Assembly: GCA_036985855.1 (NCBI GenBank)
Contig: BTQL01000029.1
Span: forward strand, 1-27,385
Reading direction: 5' to 3'
Origin: B3-G11 sp036985855
GTDB taxonomy: Bacteria > Actinomycetota > Acidimicrobiia > Spongiisociales > UBA5794
DNA length: 27,385 nucleotides
A model generated the notes under the pieces. That model was not told where the DNA came from, did not search any database, and saw only the letters and a program-made list of their open reading frames with translations. The position numbers and the translations under genes are program-made. Shown piece by piece: positions 6,651 to 14,625 of this stretch; position 1 is the first letter of the stretch; each line of letters begins with the position of its first letter.

Positions 6651-7460
6651 TCAGGAGGACGACGATTCGATCAGGCCTTCGGTTTCGAGGCTTGCGATGG
6701 TTTCGGCGGTTTCCTGATCTGATCGGCCGAGCGCATGCCCTACTTCGTTGAGATCGATACTGGCCAGGTGCGCACGAAGAAGGGCTCCGCGGAGTTGACG
6801 ATGGGACCCTTCGAAGGACGACTGGCGCGGTGGAGGTTCATAGACCGCAGGATCGGCGCACCACTCCCTCACGGGACAATCGCCACAGTTCGGTTCTCTT
6901 ACCGTACAGACAACCGAGCCGAGGTCCATCAACGCCTGATTCCAATCTCCTGCCGGCGAACCGATCACCCCTGCCGAATACTCGTCGAGGGTCGCATCGG
7001 CGAGTGACTCGCCGGCCCAGCGAGACAAGACGCGGCGGAGGTTCGTATCTGTTGCAGGCACATCCATCCCAAACGAGATCGACCCGACCGCTGCTGCCGT
7101 GTATGCGCCGACACCGGGGAGCTGCATCAGTCCTTGAATAGTGGTCGGCCAACCCGAATCAACGACCGACGTTGCTGCGTCGCGCAAGCGAAGCACCCGG
7201 CTGTTGTAGCCCAGACCCGACCACAGCCGAAGAAGGTCGTCGGTGCGTGCTTGGGCCAGGTCCCCGACCGTTGGCCAGTGGTTCACGAACGCCTCGAACT
7301 TCGGGATGACTCGTTCCACCTGAGTCTGCTGGAGCATCACCTCAGAAACGAGGACGGTATACGGATCCTTGTTCTGGCGCCATGGGAGATCACGAGCGTT
7401 CGCCTTGAACCAGGTGAGAAGAGCGGCATTACGACCGGCGGGAACAGCCGAACTCGTCAA
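6651..7460 (-). CDS. mutY: Adenine DNA glycosylase MutY, short form
   Basis: A 269-residue HhH-GPD base-excision glycosylase that removes adenine mispaired with 8-oxoguanine. Conserved features are RDLPWR (23-28), catalytic E40 in VSEVMLQQTQ, the helix-hairpin-helix LPGVGAYTA (114-122), D138 (PATDTNLRR), and an iron-sulphur ligand set C185, C192, C195, C201 with the expected 6-2-5 spacing. It lacks the C-terminal NUDIX-like domain that reads 8-oxoguanine in long MutY. Instead about 50 residues look like a small helical, winged-helix-like tail. The TTG start overlaps the pknB stop (TTGA), placing it as last gene of the cell-wall kinase operon, an unusual location. Confidence 0.93.
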   Translation of the reverse strand: MTSSAVPAGRNAALLTWFKANARDLPWRQNKDPYTVLVSEVMLQQTQVERVIPKFEAFVNHWPTVGDLAQARTDDLLRLWSGLGYNSRVLRLRDAATSVVDSGWPTTIQGLMQLPGVGAYTAAAVGSISFGMDVPATDTNLRRVLSRWAGESLADATLDEYSAGVIGSPAGDWNQALMDLGSVVCTVREPNCGDCPVREWCADPAVYEPPPRQSSFEGSHRQLRGALLRAHLASIDLNEVGHALGRSDQETAETIASLETEGLIESSSS

Positions 7461-9754
7461 GGTGCTGGGATGTACAAACCCACGGAGACGGAGGCCCCCA
7501 CGGCGACGGAGGTGCCTGCGGCGGGGTTCTGCGATACGACCTGGCCGACGAGGGCAGCATCTGAGGTCTCGACGTCCATCGATGGGTTGTTGCTGACTGT
7601 CCCTAGTTGTACGCTCGTTGCGAGGGCCTGCGCTTCGGCAAGGTTCATCCCGGTAGTGAAGTCCGGTACATCAGGTTGGTATGTGAATGCCGTCACCTCA
7701 ACGAAAGAACCCTCGTCGACCATGGTTCCGACGCCGGGATCCTGGGTTGCCACGGTGTTGTCCTTGGCTTGGACGTTCGTCACAGCGGTACCGATGAGGT
7801 CGAGTGACAGTCCAGCCGAGGATGCGGCGTTCTGAGCATCGACAAGGTCCAGGTCAAGCAGGTTCGGTACGGGAATCTGCTGGACGATGCCGAGCTTCAC
7901 GGTCACCTGTGATCCGACCTCGACCGTTGCCGGCGTTGCCGGATCCTGCTCCGCGACATTCCCGACCAGCCCCGAAGCGATCGGGACCTCGACGGTGTCA
8001 GGACTTACGACGAGGAGAAGACCAAGCGCGTTGAGTACCTGCTCAGCTTGGCTTTCGGACATTCCGACCAGGTCGGGCACATCGACCGGCGCAGGTCCCT
8101 GGGACACGATGAGGATGATCGTTGCATCGCGTGGGACCACCTGTGCAGCTGCCGGGTTCGTCTCGATGACGAACCCTTCCAGAATCTCTGCGCTGAACTC
8201 ATCTTGCGTGTCGATGTTCACGAACCCGGCACGTGTCAGCTCGAGAGTCGCTGTCTCGGCAGATTTGCCGGACACGTCCGGTACCTCGACCGAAGAGGGA
8301 CCACGCGACACGATGAGGTCGACTGCCGTGTCAGGTGAAGCGGTTGTGCCACCGTCAGGCGACTGTGCGATCACGATATTCTCATCGACATCTTCGGTCA
8401 GCACGTACTCGATCACACCAACCGTGAATCCCTGCTTCTCGATGCGATCTCTGGCCACGTCAACGTTTTCGGCGATTACGTTCGGAACCCCGAACTCCTC
8501 TGGGCCGGCAGAGACGACTACGTCAACGAAGCTCCCCGGTTCCGCTTCTGAACCAGAAGGCGGGTTCGTCCGGATCACAAGGTCGATCTCAATCTCGTCG
8601 TTCGTCTCCTTAACCGTTCGCACCTTGAGGTCCATCCCCTGGAGCGTCTCGAATGCCTGTTCAAACGGTACGCCGGTGAGTTCTGGTATCTGCACTGTGC
8701 CCACAGCCGGTGTCCCACCAGACAGAAGCCGGAGCAGAAGCCACAAGCCGACAAGGAGTATCACTATCAGCGCACCGACCGCTGCCCAATATCCGGCTTG
8801 ACTCCGCTCCTCAGCGGGGGTCTCCAGCGTCATCGTTGGATTCGGGCTGCCGACTGCCAGAGGTGGTGCAGCTGCCGCGGTGATCATCGCGGTCGGCGCT
8901 GCCGCAAGGAGTGCTGCGGCTGCGATTGGTTCATTCCCACTGAGATAACGCAGAAGATCAGTCCGGAACTCCTCCGCGGTCTGGTACCTGTCTTCCGGTT
9001 TCTTCGCGATGGCGTGTTCCGCGATTGCCGCGATCTCGCGAGGAACGTCAGGGTTCACAGCGTCAGGAGCGGGTGCGGGCTCCGACACGTGTTGATACGC
9101 AACTGCTACAGGACTTTCTCCGGTGAAAGGCGGCTTGCCAACGAGCATCTCGTAGACAACGATGCCGAGGCTGTAGACATCAGACCGCTCGTCGGCAGGA
9201 AGACCTTGAGCTTGTTCAGGTGAGAAGTACGTCGCGGTCCCGATCACCGCCCCCGTACGGGTCAGCTCTTCGGAATCATCAAGAGCTCTAGCGATGCCGA
9301 AATCGGTCACCTTCACAGAGCCGTCTTCTGTGATCATGATGTTTCCGGGTTTGATATCGCGGTGGAAGACGCCATGCTGGTGCGCAACGGATAGTGCTGC
9401 GGCTGCCTCTGCGGCGATCTCACCAGATCGCCTTGGGAGGAGTGCGCCCTCAGACTTCACGATCTCACGGAGTGTTCGGCCACGAATGAGCTCCATTATC
9501 ATGAAGTAGGTTCCTTCATCCTGGCCCCAGTCGTAGATGGCCACGATATTCGGATGAGAGAGGTTCGCAGCTGCCTGGGCTTCCCTCCGGAACCGGGCAA
9601 CGAAGGCATCGTCCGATGCGAAATTTGCATGCAGAAGCTTCACTGCTACCGGGCGATTCAGCAGTATGTCTTCGGCTTCGTAGACGTCTGCCATCCCGCC
9701 ACGGGCAAGATGCCGAACGATCCGGTACCTACCGGAGAGGATGCGTTCTTCCAC
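7457..9754 (-). CDS. pknB: Ser/Thr protein kinase PknB with six PASTA repeats
   Basis: A 765-residue transmembrane kinase that senses peptidoglycan fragments and phosphorylates division and wall-synthesis proteins. The kinase domain (about 8-270) has the glycine loop at 17-24, K39, HRDIKPGN (131-138), DFG (151-153), activation-loop threonines T165 and T167, and SPEQ (178-181). A juxtamembrane Ala-rich linker precedes one membrane helix (about 323-343). Outside are six PASTA units at about 354-419, 421-486, 488-553, 556-622, 625-691 and 693-762, more than the four of Mycobacterium tuberculosis PknB. The GTG start follows a TACCCT -10 by 7 nt with no ribosome binding site, so it is probably leaderless. 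It is 106 nt downstream of pbpA and overlaps mutY. Confidence 0.96.
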   Translation of the reverse strand: MEERILSGRYRIVRHLARGGMADVYEAEDILLNRPVAVKLLHANFASDDAFVARFRREAQAAANLSHPNIVAIYDWGQDEGTYFMIMELIRGRTLREIVKSEGALLPRRSGEIAAEAAAALSVAHQHGVFHRDIKPGNIMITEDGSVKVTDFGIARALDDSEELTRTGAVIGTATYFSPEQAQGLPADERSDVYSLGIVVYEMLVGKPPFTGESPVAVAYQHVSEPAPAPDAVNPDVPREIAAIAEHAIAKKPEDRYQTAEEFRTDLLRYLSGNEPIAAAALLAAAPTAMITAAAAPPLAVGSPNPTMTLETPAEERSQAGYWAAVGALIVILLVGLWLLLRLLSGGTPAVGTVQIPELTGVPFEQAFETLQGMDLKVRTVKETNDEIEIDLVIRTNPPSGSEAEPGSFVDVVVSAGPEEFGVPNVIAENVDVARDRIEKQGFTVGVIEYVLTEDVDENIVIAQSPDGGTTASPDTAVDLIVSRGPSSVEVPDVSGKSAETATLELTRAGFVNIDTQDEFSAEILEGFVIETNPAAAQVVPRDATIILIVSQGPAPVDVPDLVGMSESQAEQVLNALGLLLVVSPDTVEVPIASGLVGNVAEQDPATPATVEVGSQVTVKLGIVQQIPVPNLLDLDLVDAQNAASSAGLSLDLIGTAVTNVQAKDNTVATQDPGVGTMVDEGSFVEVTAFTYQPDVPDFTTGMNLAEAQALATSVQLGTVSNNPSMDVETSDAALVGQVVSQNPAAGTSVAVGASVSVGLYIPAP

Positions 9755-9761
9755 GAGCGGG

Positions 9762-9767
9762 AGGGTA
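9762..9767 (-). promoter_or_regulatory. -10 element of a leaderless pknB promoter
   Basis: TACCCT on the minus strand is followed by 7 nt and the pknB GTG. The bases before the GTG are CCCTCCCGCTC, so there is no Shine-Dalgarno sequence. This suggests an internal promoter driving pknB and mutY separately from the upstream operon. Confidence 0.5.
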
Positions 9768-9793
9768 GCTACGCAGCTCAGTAACGGACTGCA

Positions 9794-9863
9794 TCAGAAA
9801 CCTGACACCAGAACGTTGTCTCTTTCCGTTTCCAGAAGTCAGTTTCAGGCATCTGAACTTTCA
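9794..9863. repeat. Degenerate 7-nt-period tract between pbpA and pknB
   Basis: Ten successive 7-mers share CAG or CTG cores, such as TCAGAAA, CCTGACA, CCAGAAC, TTTCCAG, AAGTCAG and TTTCAGG. The last 3 bases overlap the pbpA stop codon. It contains TCAGGCATC (9845-9853), shared with the tracts at 2.5 and 3.1 kb. The period is looser than at the other loci. Confidence 0.4.
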
Positions 9864-11327
9864 GACCCCAAAGAACGCCGCCAGCACCTGCTGAGCGATT
9901 GGAGCGGCCACGGATCCCCCTGTTGCAGATTCGCCGAAGTCTCCACCCGACTCGACGATAACGGCAATCGCTATTTGTGGGATATCCGGTCCGGCGCCGA
10001 CAGGTCCAAATCCGATGAACCAGGCGTGGGGTGCCTTCCCCGTCACTTCGGTCGTGCCGGTCTTCCCCGCGATTCGAATACCCGGTACGGCCGCCTTTCG
10101 ACCTGTGCCCGAGATCACGACTTGTTCCATCAGATCGGAAAGCACGGAAGCCGAAGCTGGACTCATCGTCCGTCTCCAGGTCGAAGGATCGGTTTGCGAC
10201 TTGACAGTCCCGTCAGACGTGAACACCTCGTCCACAAGGTAAGGCGTCATGACGTTCCCGCCGTTGGCAACAGCGGCAGCCGTGAGAGCCATCAGAAGGG
10301 GTGTCGCTCTGACATCTCGTTGCCCGATAGCGCTTTGTGCGGTGGCTGGCGGGTCGTTCTGGATCGTCCCTGACGGTGGGAAGAAGGAGATGAGGACGGC
10401 GAGTTCGAAGGGGATGTCTACGTTGAAACCGAAAGCCGTCGAGGTCACGCCCAGCCGGTTGCCGCCAAGGTCCATCCCGAGCTGTGCGAAGACGGTGTTG
10501 CAGGATCTGACGAATGCGAGTTCGAGTTTCACAGACGTGCCGTTGTCGCACACCTTGCCGTTGTAGTTGCTGATCGATGCGTCGCTTCCAGGGAGTTCCA
10601 GTGCAGTGGGATCCGCGAATTCGGACGACGGACTGACGAGTCCGGCGTCGAGGCCCGATGCGGTCGTTATCACCTTGAAGACCGATCCTGGAGCGTAGGT
10701 TTCGTCGATCGCCCTGTTTCGGAGCGGCTCATTCGGGTCCGCATCGAGCTTCTCCCCGACCAGGCCTGCATCTGGTCCCACGAGATCGTTCGGGTCGAAT
10801 CTCGGGTACGTGACCATCGCGAGAACGGCACCAGTTGCTGGATCTATCGCCACCACACTGCCCTTCTGGTTCCCCAGCGCCTCGGCGGCGATCTGCTGAA
10901 GTGCGTGGTTGAGAGTGAGACGGACACCTCTTGGTTTCGTATCGCCGCCTAGGAGGCCGTTGAGAACACCCGAGATGGTCGCATCTCGATTCGATACGAG
11001 ATCAGTCGAACGCGTGCGCTCGATGCCTCTCGATCCGTAGAGAACTGAAGTGAATCCAACTGTGTGTGCGTATAGGTCGCCCTCCGGGTATGCGCGTTCA
11101 TACAGTTTCGAATCCGTTTCGGACGGCGCCGACTCGGCGAGAATCTTGCCATCGGCAGACATGATCGGTCCCCGCTGTCTCCCTGTTCGCCAGGCCACTA
11201 CGCGTGGGTTTCTAGCATCGTCACGCAAACTGGGACCTTCAACTGCCTGGATGTATGTGGCCGAGGCAATGAGAACTAGAAATGCTCCGAGGATGGCGTA
11301 TGCGGTGCGCCGAAGTGGGACGTTCAT
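9861..11327 (-). CDS. pbpA: Class B penicillin-binding protein PbpA
   Basis: A 488-residue peptidoglycan transpeptidase that crosslinks wall peptides, presumably with the RodA encoded just upstream. An N-terminal membrane anchor (about 9-28) precedes a short dimerisation domain and the transpeptidase domain (about 155-485). Active-site motifs are SVFK (S215), SCN (275-277) and KTGT (422-425). Length and motif spacing match actinobacterial PbpA. The start ATG overlaps the rodA stop (ATGA). The SCN form of the second motif and a nearby Cys (C260) are visible; I do not infer a disulphide. Confidence 0.95.
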   Translation of the reverse strand: MNVPLRRTAYAILGAFLVLIASATYIQAVEGPSLRDDARNPRVVAWRTGRQRGPIMSADGKILAESAPSETDSKLYERAYPEGDLYAHTVGFTSVLYGSRGIERTRSTDLVSNRDATISGVLNGLLGGDTKPRGVRLTLNHALQQIAAEALGNQKGSVVAIDPATGAVLAMVTYPRFDPNDLVGPDAGLVGEKLDADPNEPLRNRAIDETYAPGSVFKVITTASGLDAGLVSPSSEFADPTALELPGSDASISNYNGKVCDNGTSVKLELAFVRSCNTVFAQLGMDLGGNRLGVTSTAFGFNVDIPFELAVLISFFPPSGTIQNDPPATAQSAIGQRDVRATPLLMALTAAAVANGGNVMTPYLVDEVFTSDGTVKSQTDPSTWRRTMSPASASVLSDLMEQVVISGTGRKAAVPGIRIAGKTGTTEVTGKAPHAWFIGFGPVGAGPDIPQIAIAVIVESGGDFGESATGGSVAAPIAQQVLAAFFGV

Positions 11328-12619
11328 AGTCGTTCTTCGTGGGAGACGCGGAGAAGCACGGAGATGATGACCAGGTTTGCCAGCAGCGATGAACCGCCGT
11401 ATGACATAAACGGAAGCGTGAGCCCGGTTATCGGTAACAGTCGAAGCACGCCGGCGAGGATGATGAACGCTTGGAGTCCTATGACGATGATCAGGCCACC
11501 TGCGAGGTACTTGCGAAATCGGTCTCGCGACCTGATCGCGATCCCGAATCCTGCCGCTATCAGAAGCCCGAATCCGGCCAGAACAGCCAAAGATCCAGCG
11601 AGACCCATCTCCTCTGCAACGGCAGCGAAGATGAAATCTGTAGTCGCCGCGGGAATCAGGTCCGGTCGGCCGAGTCCGATTCCTGATCCGGTCAGGGCAC
11701 CGGATCCCATTGCGAACAACCCTTGAACTGTTTGATACCCGGCATCGGAAAAGTGCCCGAATGGATCAAGCCATGCCTCGATGCGTCTCTGGACATGGTC
11801 GAAGGCTTGGTACGCCCCAAACCCTGCGATTGCCACGAGAATCCCACCAGTTATGACATAGAAGGACCGCCCCGTCGCGACGTACAGCATGCCGATGAAG
11901 ATTCCGAATAGCAGAAGCGATGCGCCGAGGTCTCTCTGATAGATGAGTACGACGAAGGCAGCTCCGGCCGCGAGGAGTACCGGCCCGAGATGACGAGGTT
12001 CGGGGATCTTCAACGGTCCGATCTTGCGATCAACGACGGACATCGCCTCGGCTCGCTCAGCGAGGTAGGACGCAAGGAAAATCGTGATCAGTACCTTTGC
12101 CACCTCGCCCGGCTGAAAACTCAACACACGGCTGGTCCCCGGGGCGGCGATGCGGACCCAAAGCCGAGACCCGTTGACCGTTGCCCCATGGATCGTCCAC
12201 GAGTCGGGGAGGAGAGGTAGCAGCAGGAACCCGACTCCGATCGCAAGGGTGACATAGCGGTACTTTCGGAGAACTGCAACTCCTCTGTCCCTCAATGCCC
12301 AGAGCAGTGCGGCGGCAGCTGCGGCAGCGAAGATGAGGGACCACCGCTGAAACGCGGCCATGTCGCTGTCGAGTCGATAGATCTCAACGAAGGCGACTGC
12401 TGCCAGGAAGGAGGTGATCGGCAGGAGAAGACTGGACGCCCCAGATGCCCATCGAATTGTGGCCAGGTGCAGGCCACCGAAGGACGCGACAAACGCGAGA
12501 AATGTCAACGCGACCTGCGCGTCGAGCCAGTTTCCCTCCGTGAACTCGACGATCGCCACACCGATCGCGGCTAGCAGGGCCGCAGCGATGATGAGGCCGG
12601 CCTCTGCCTTCCGAGTCAT
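11324..12619 (-). CDS. rodA: SEDS glycosyltransferase RodA/FtsW family
   Basis: A 431-residue polytopic protein with about ten or more membrane helices, the lipid II polymerase partner of class B PBPs. Family hallmarks are the region around YQRDLGASLLLFGIF in the middle and the C-terminal block TLPFMSYGGSSLLANL. The stop overlaps the pbpA start and the start overlaps the pstP stop, both as ATGA. I chose the ATG at 12619 rather than a longer open frame, because the extension would be an Arg-rich translation lying inside pstP. Context (pstP-rodA-pbpA) favours RodA over FtsW. Confidence 0.95.
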   Translation of the reverse strand: MTRKAEAGLIIAAALLAAIGVAIVEFTEGNWLDAQVALTFLAFVASFGGLHLATIRWASGASSLLLPITSFLAAVAFVEIYRLDSDMAAFQRWSLIFAAAAAAALLWALRDRGVAVLRKYRYVTLAIGVGFLLLPLLPDSWTIHGATVNGSRLWVRIAAPGTSRVLSFQPGEVAKVLITIFLASYLAERAEAMSVVDRKIGPLKIPEPRHLGPVLLAAGAAFVVLIYQRDLGASLLLFGIFIGMLYVATGRSFYVITGGILVAIAGFGAYQAFDHVQRRIEAWLDPFGHFSDAGYQTVQGLFAMGSGALTGSGIGLGRPDLIPAATTDFIFAAVAEEMGLAGSLAVLAGFGLLIAAGFGIAIRSRDRFRKYLAGGLIIVIGLQAFIILAGVLRLLPITGLTLPFMSYGGSSLLANLVIISVLLRVSHEERL

Positions 12620-13335
12620 GCCTTTGCGTCGATCACCACGACGGTCGTGTTGTCGACGCCTCCCGCTGTGTTGGCGTGCTCTATCAGCGCCCAGACGGTC
12701 GCTTCGACCCCTTGTCCCGCGTCGAGGATCTGCTTGATCCCGAAGTCCGACACCATCGTCGTGAGACCATCTGAGCACAAGAGAATCCGATGGCCGTCGT
12801 GCAGCTCGAGTGTCTGGGTGTCGACTCCTACGGGTCCCAGTCCGAGAACTCTCGTGATCAAGTGTCTATGAGGGTGGTGTTCGGCTTCCTCTGGTGTGAT
12901 GCGTCCGAGTTCGATCAGTTCGTTCACGAGGGTGTGGTCGGTCGTGAGTTGTTCGAGTTGGTCATCCTTGAGCAGATATGCCCGACTGTCGCCCACGTGT
13001 GCGAGGTCCATGCTCGCATCCTCGTTGAGTCGCACGAGCGTGAGAGTCGTACCCATCCCAGCCAGCGATGGATCTGCCGCGACCGCACTCGACACGGCTT
13101 CGTTGGCCGCTATGACCCGATCTCCCGGTGTGGTCGGATCGGAGGCGTCGCGTGCCGATGCGGTTTCGACAGCGATTCGCGAAGCGACTTCACCGGCGAC
13201 TGCTCCGCCCATGCCATCGGCCACCATGAGGACAACGGGGCCAGTAGAGGTACCAGAAGACGTAGGAAACAAGGAGTCCTCGTTGACTTCGCGGACTCTC
13301 CCGACATGGGTACCTGTGGCCCAGATGTATTTCAT
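12616..13335 (-). CDS. pstP: PP2C-type Ser/Thr phosphatase PstP, catalytic domain only
   Basis: A 239-residue metal-dependent phosphatase that reverses PknB phosphorylation. PP2C motifs are REVNEDS (D20), VADGMGG (D40), GMGTTLT (93-99), HVGDSRAY (113-120), CSDGL (D189) and GGVDNTT (D228). The protein ends right after the catalytic domain. The mycobacterial enzyme adds a transmembrane helix and an extracellular segment, which are absent here, so this form should be soluble. It is joined to fhaB and rodA by ATGA overlaps. Confidence 0.95.
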   Translation of the reverse strand: MKYIWATGTHVGRVREVNEDSLFPTSSGTSTGPVVLMVADGMGGAVAGEVASRIAVETASARDASDPTTPGDRVIAANEAVSSAVAADPSLAGMGTTLTLVRLNEDASMDLAHVGDSRAYLLKDDQLEQLTTDHTLVNELIELGRITPEEAEHHPHRHLITRVLGLGPVGVDTQTLELHDGHRILLCSDGLTTMVSDFGIKQILDAGQGVEATVWALIEHANTAGGVDNTTVVVIDAKA

Positions 13336-13745
13336 CTCACCTCGAGGATCGTCTTGCCTATCTGCACCGTATCGCCTCGTCCCACGGACGTCGGGCTCGT
13401 GACTCTTCGACCGTTCACGTATGTTCCATTCGTGCTGCCGAGGTCGTGGACGACGACTTGACCGTCCTGGATCCCCACGCGTGCGTGGAACTCGGAGGAG
13501 TATGGGTCTGAAATCCGTATATCGGCATTGGGTGACCGGCCTATGACGTGGCCCTGTGGTCGTATTCGTACGCGTTCGGTTTCTGATTCGCCTGTGAGGA
13601 TCACGAGCTCGGCGGCGGTGCCTTCGGTTCGAGTGCCGGGGTTCGAACCGACATGGCTCCGGATGGCCCGAGCAACCTGCCAGAGAAAGAGGAATAGGAG
13701 CGCAAGGAAGAGCAACTTGATGATGTTGAAGAACAACGCAGGCAT
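13332..13745 (-). CDS. fhaB: FHA-domain protein FhaB (FipA-like)
   Basis: A 137-residue membrane-tethered phosphothreonine reader. A membrane helix (about 4-23) is followed by a linker and a C-terminal FHA domain (about 60-136) with VIGRSPNADI, SSEFHARV and LGSTNGTYVNG, the Gly-Arg, Ser-x-x-His and Asn-Gly features of phosphothreonine binding. The ATG at 13745 lies 1 nt after the fhaA stop. A 13-residue upstream extension inside fhaA is less likely. The FhaB family links PknB signalling to division proteins; no direct partner can be read from the sequence. Confidence 0.94.
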   Translation of the reverse strand: MPALFFNIIKLLFLALLFLFLWQVARAIRSHVGSNPGTRTEGTAAELVILTGESETERVRIRPQGHVIGRSPNADIRISDPYSSEFHARVGIQDGQVVVHDLGSTNGTYVNGRRVTSPTSVGRGDTVQIGKTILEVR

Positions 13746-13746
13746 G

Positions 13747-14412
13747 TCAGAACTGAGGCCGGTATGTGAACACGAGATTGCCAAGCATTACGGTGTCTCC
13801 GGCGCTGACGGTGGCTGGCTCGTCTGCGACCTTCACGCCGTTGACAAATGTGCCATTCGCCGAGCCGAGGTCATGGATCATGGTTGTTCCGTTTTCGCGG
13901 TACATGATGACATGATGCCGTGATACTTCCTGATTGGCGACACGAATGTCGCTATCGAGCCCTCGCCCTATGAGTGTTCGGTTGAGTGAGATCGCCAAGA
14001 CGGCCGATCCGTCATCCGCAATGAGCTGACCCCAGGGAGCGATTGATCCCATGGTGTTGGTTCCTTCTACCTCGAGAATCCCACGAGGTACCGCACCTGA
14101 GGTCATGATGTGGATGGCGACAGGCCCAACCAACCGCCATCCGCGTTGTGCGCCGGTTTCGGTCACGACGTTCGAGAGTGCTTCGACGAGTTCTCCCCGA
14201 TCGAGCGTCTCGTCCACGTCCGACGGATTGAGGTGAACGACAAGATCATTGGGAACCTCCGGCCCTGCGACGGTTTCGGTTGCAAGAAACTCGAGTTGCC
14301 TCACCAGTCTGCTTGCCATGTCGATGGGATGCATCTTGCCGCGGAACACGGATGCGCTTATGCCGTCCGCAAGTTTCTCAAGTCTCTCTTCCAGCCCCCG
14401 AGCAAGGTTCAT
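13747..14412 (-). CDS. fhaA: FHA-domain protein FhaA (DUF3662-FHA)
   Basis: A 221-residue protein, first gene of the cell-wall signalling operon. The N-terminal DUF3662-like domain (about 1-115) starts LARGLEERLEKLADG and contains VFRGKMHPIDMA. A short linker leads to the FHA domain (about 138-218) with LIGRGLDSDI, VSRHHVIM and LGSANGTFVNG. M. tuberculosis FhaA has a long low-complexity linker between the two domains that is missing here, so this is a compact form. In mycobacteria FhaA interacts with the lipid II flippase homologue MurJ/MviN; that role is inferred from family. The ATG lies 6 nt after a TACGGT -10, indicating leaderless transcription. Confidence 0.94.
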   Translation of the reverse strand: MNLARGLEERLEKLADGISASVFRGKMHPIDMASRLVRQLEFLATETVAGPEVPNDLVVHLNPSDVDETLDRGELVEALSNVVTETGAQRGWRLVGPVAIHIMTSGAVPRGILEVEGTNTMGSIAPWGQLIADDGSAVLAISLNRTLIGRGLDSDIRVANQEVSRHHVIMYRENGTTMIHDLGSANGTFVNGVKVADEPATVSAGDTVMLGNLVFTYRPQF

Positions 14413-14417
14413 GTCCT

Positions 14418-14445
14418 AACCGTAGACGGTAAACAGTAGACCGTA
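14418..14445 (-). promoter_or_regulatory. fhaA promoter: four tandem TACNGTY heptamers
   Basis: On the minus strand four contiguous 7-mers read TACGGTC, TACTGTT, TACCGTC and TACGGTT. The first six bases of each fit TANNNT. The last one (-10 at 14419-14424) lies exactly 6 nt before the fhaA ATG, the spacing of a leaderless promoter. The array may offer several overlapping -10 registers or bind a regulator. Confidence 0.5.
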
Positions 14446-14522
14446 TCGCCCGTTCTCCTGGAGGAGGGCGACTCTGCGGTCCCCGGTCTACGCATCGCCT
14501 GTACGTTCCCGGGATTCGGGGG

Positions 14523-14528
14523 TAACCT
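14523..14528 (+). promoter_or_regulatory. -10 element of tRNA-Leu
   Basis: TAACCT fits TANNNT and lies 11 nt before the mature tRNA 5' end. The same GGTAACCTT string precedes tRNA-Ile on the minus strand. Confidence 0.5.
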
Positions 14529-14539
14529 TCCGCTTTCAC

Positions 14540-14623
<84 letters not shown>

Positions 14624-14625
14624 CT

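Noticed and set aside
7134..8801. Long plus-strand open frames opposite mutY and pknB
   Set aside because: They are antisense to well-supported genes, Ser/Thr-rich in a way typical of reversed actinobacterial coding DNA, and have no recognisable domains.
12620..12778. N-terminal extension of rodA
   Set aside because: It lies wholly inside pstP and is Arg-rich; the ATG overlapping the pstP stop fits the operon pattern.
14418..14445. CRISPR array
   Set aside because: The units are 7 nt with no spacers; no cas genes are present anywhere in the window.
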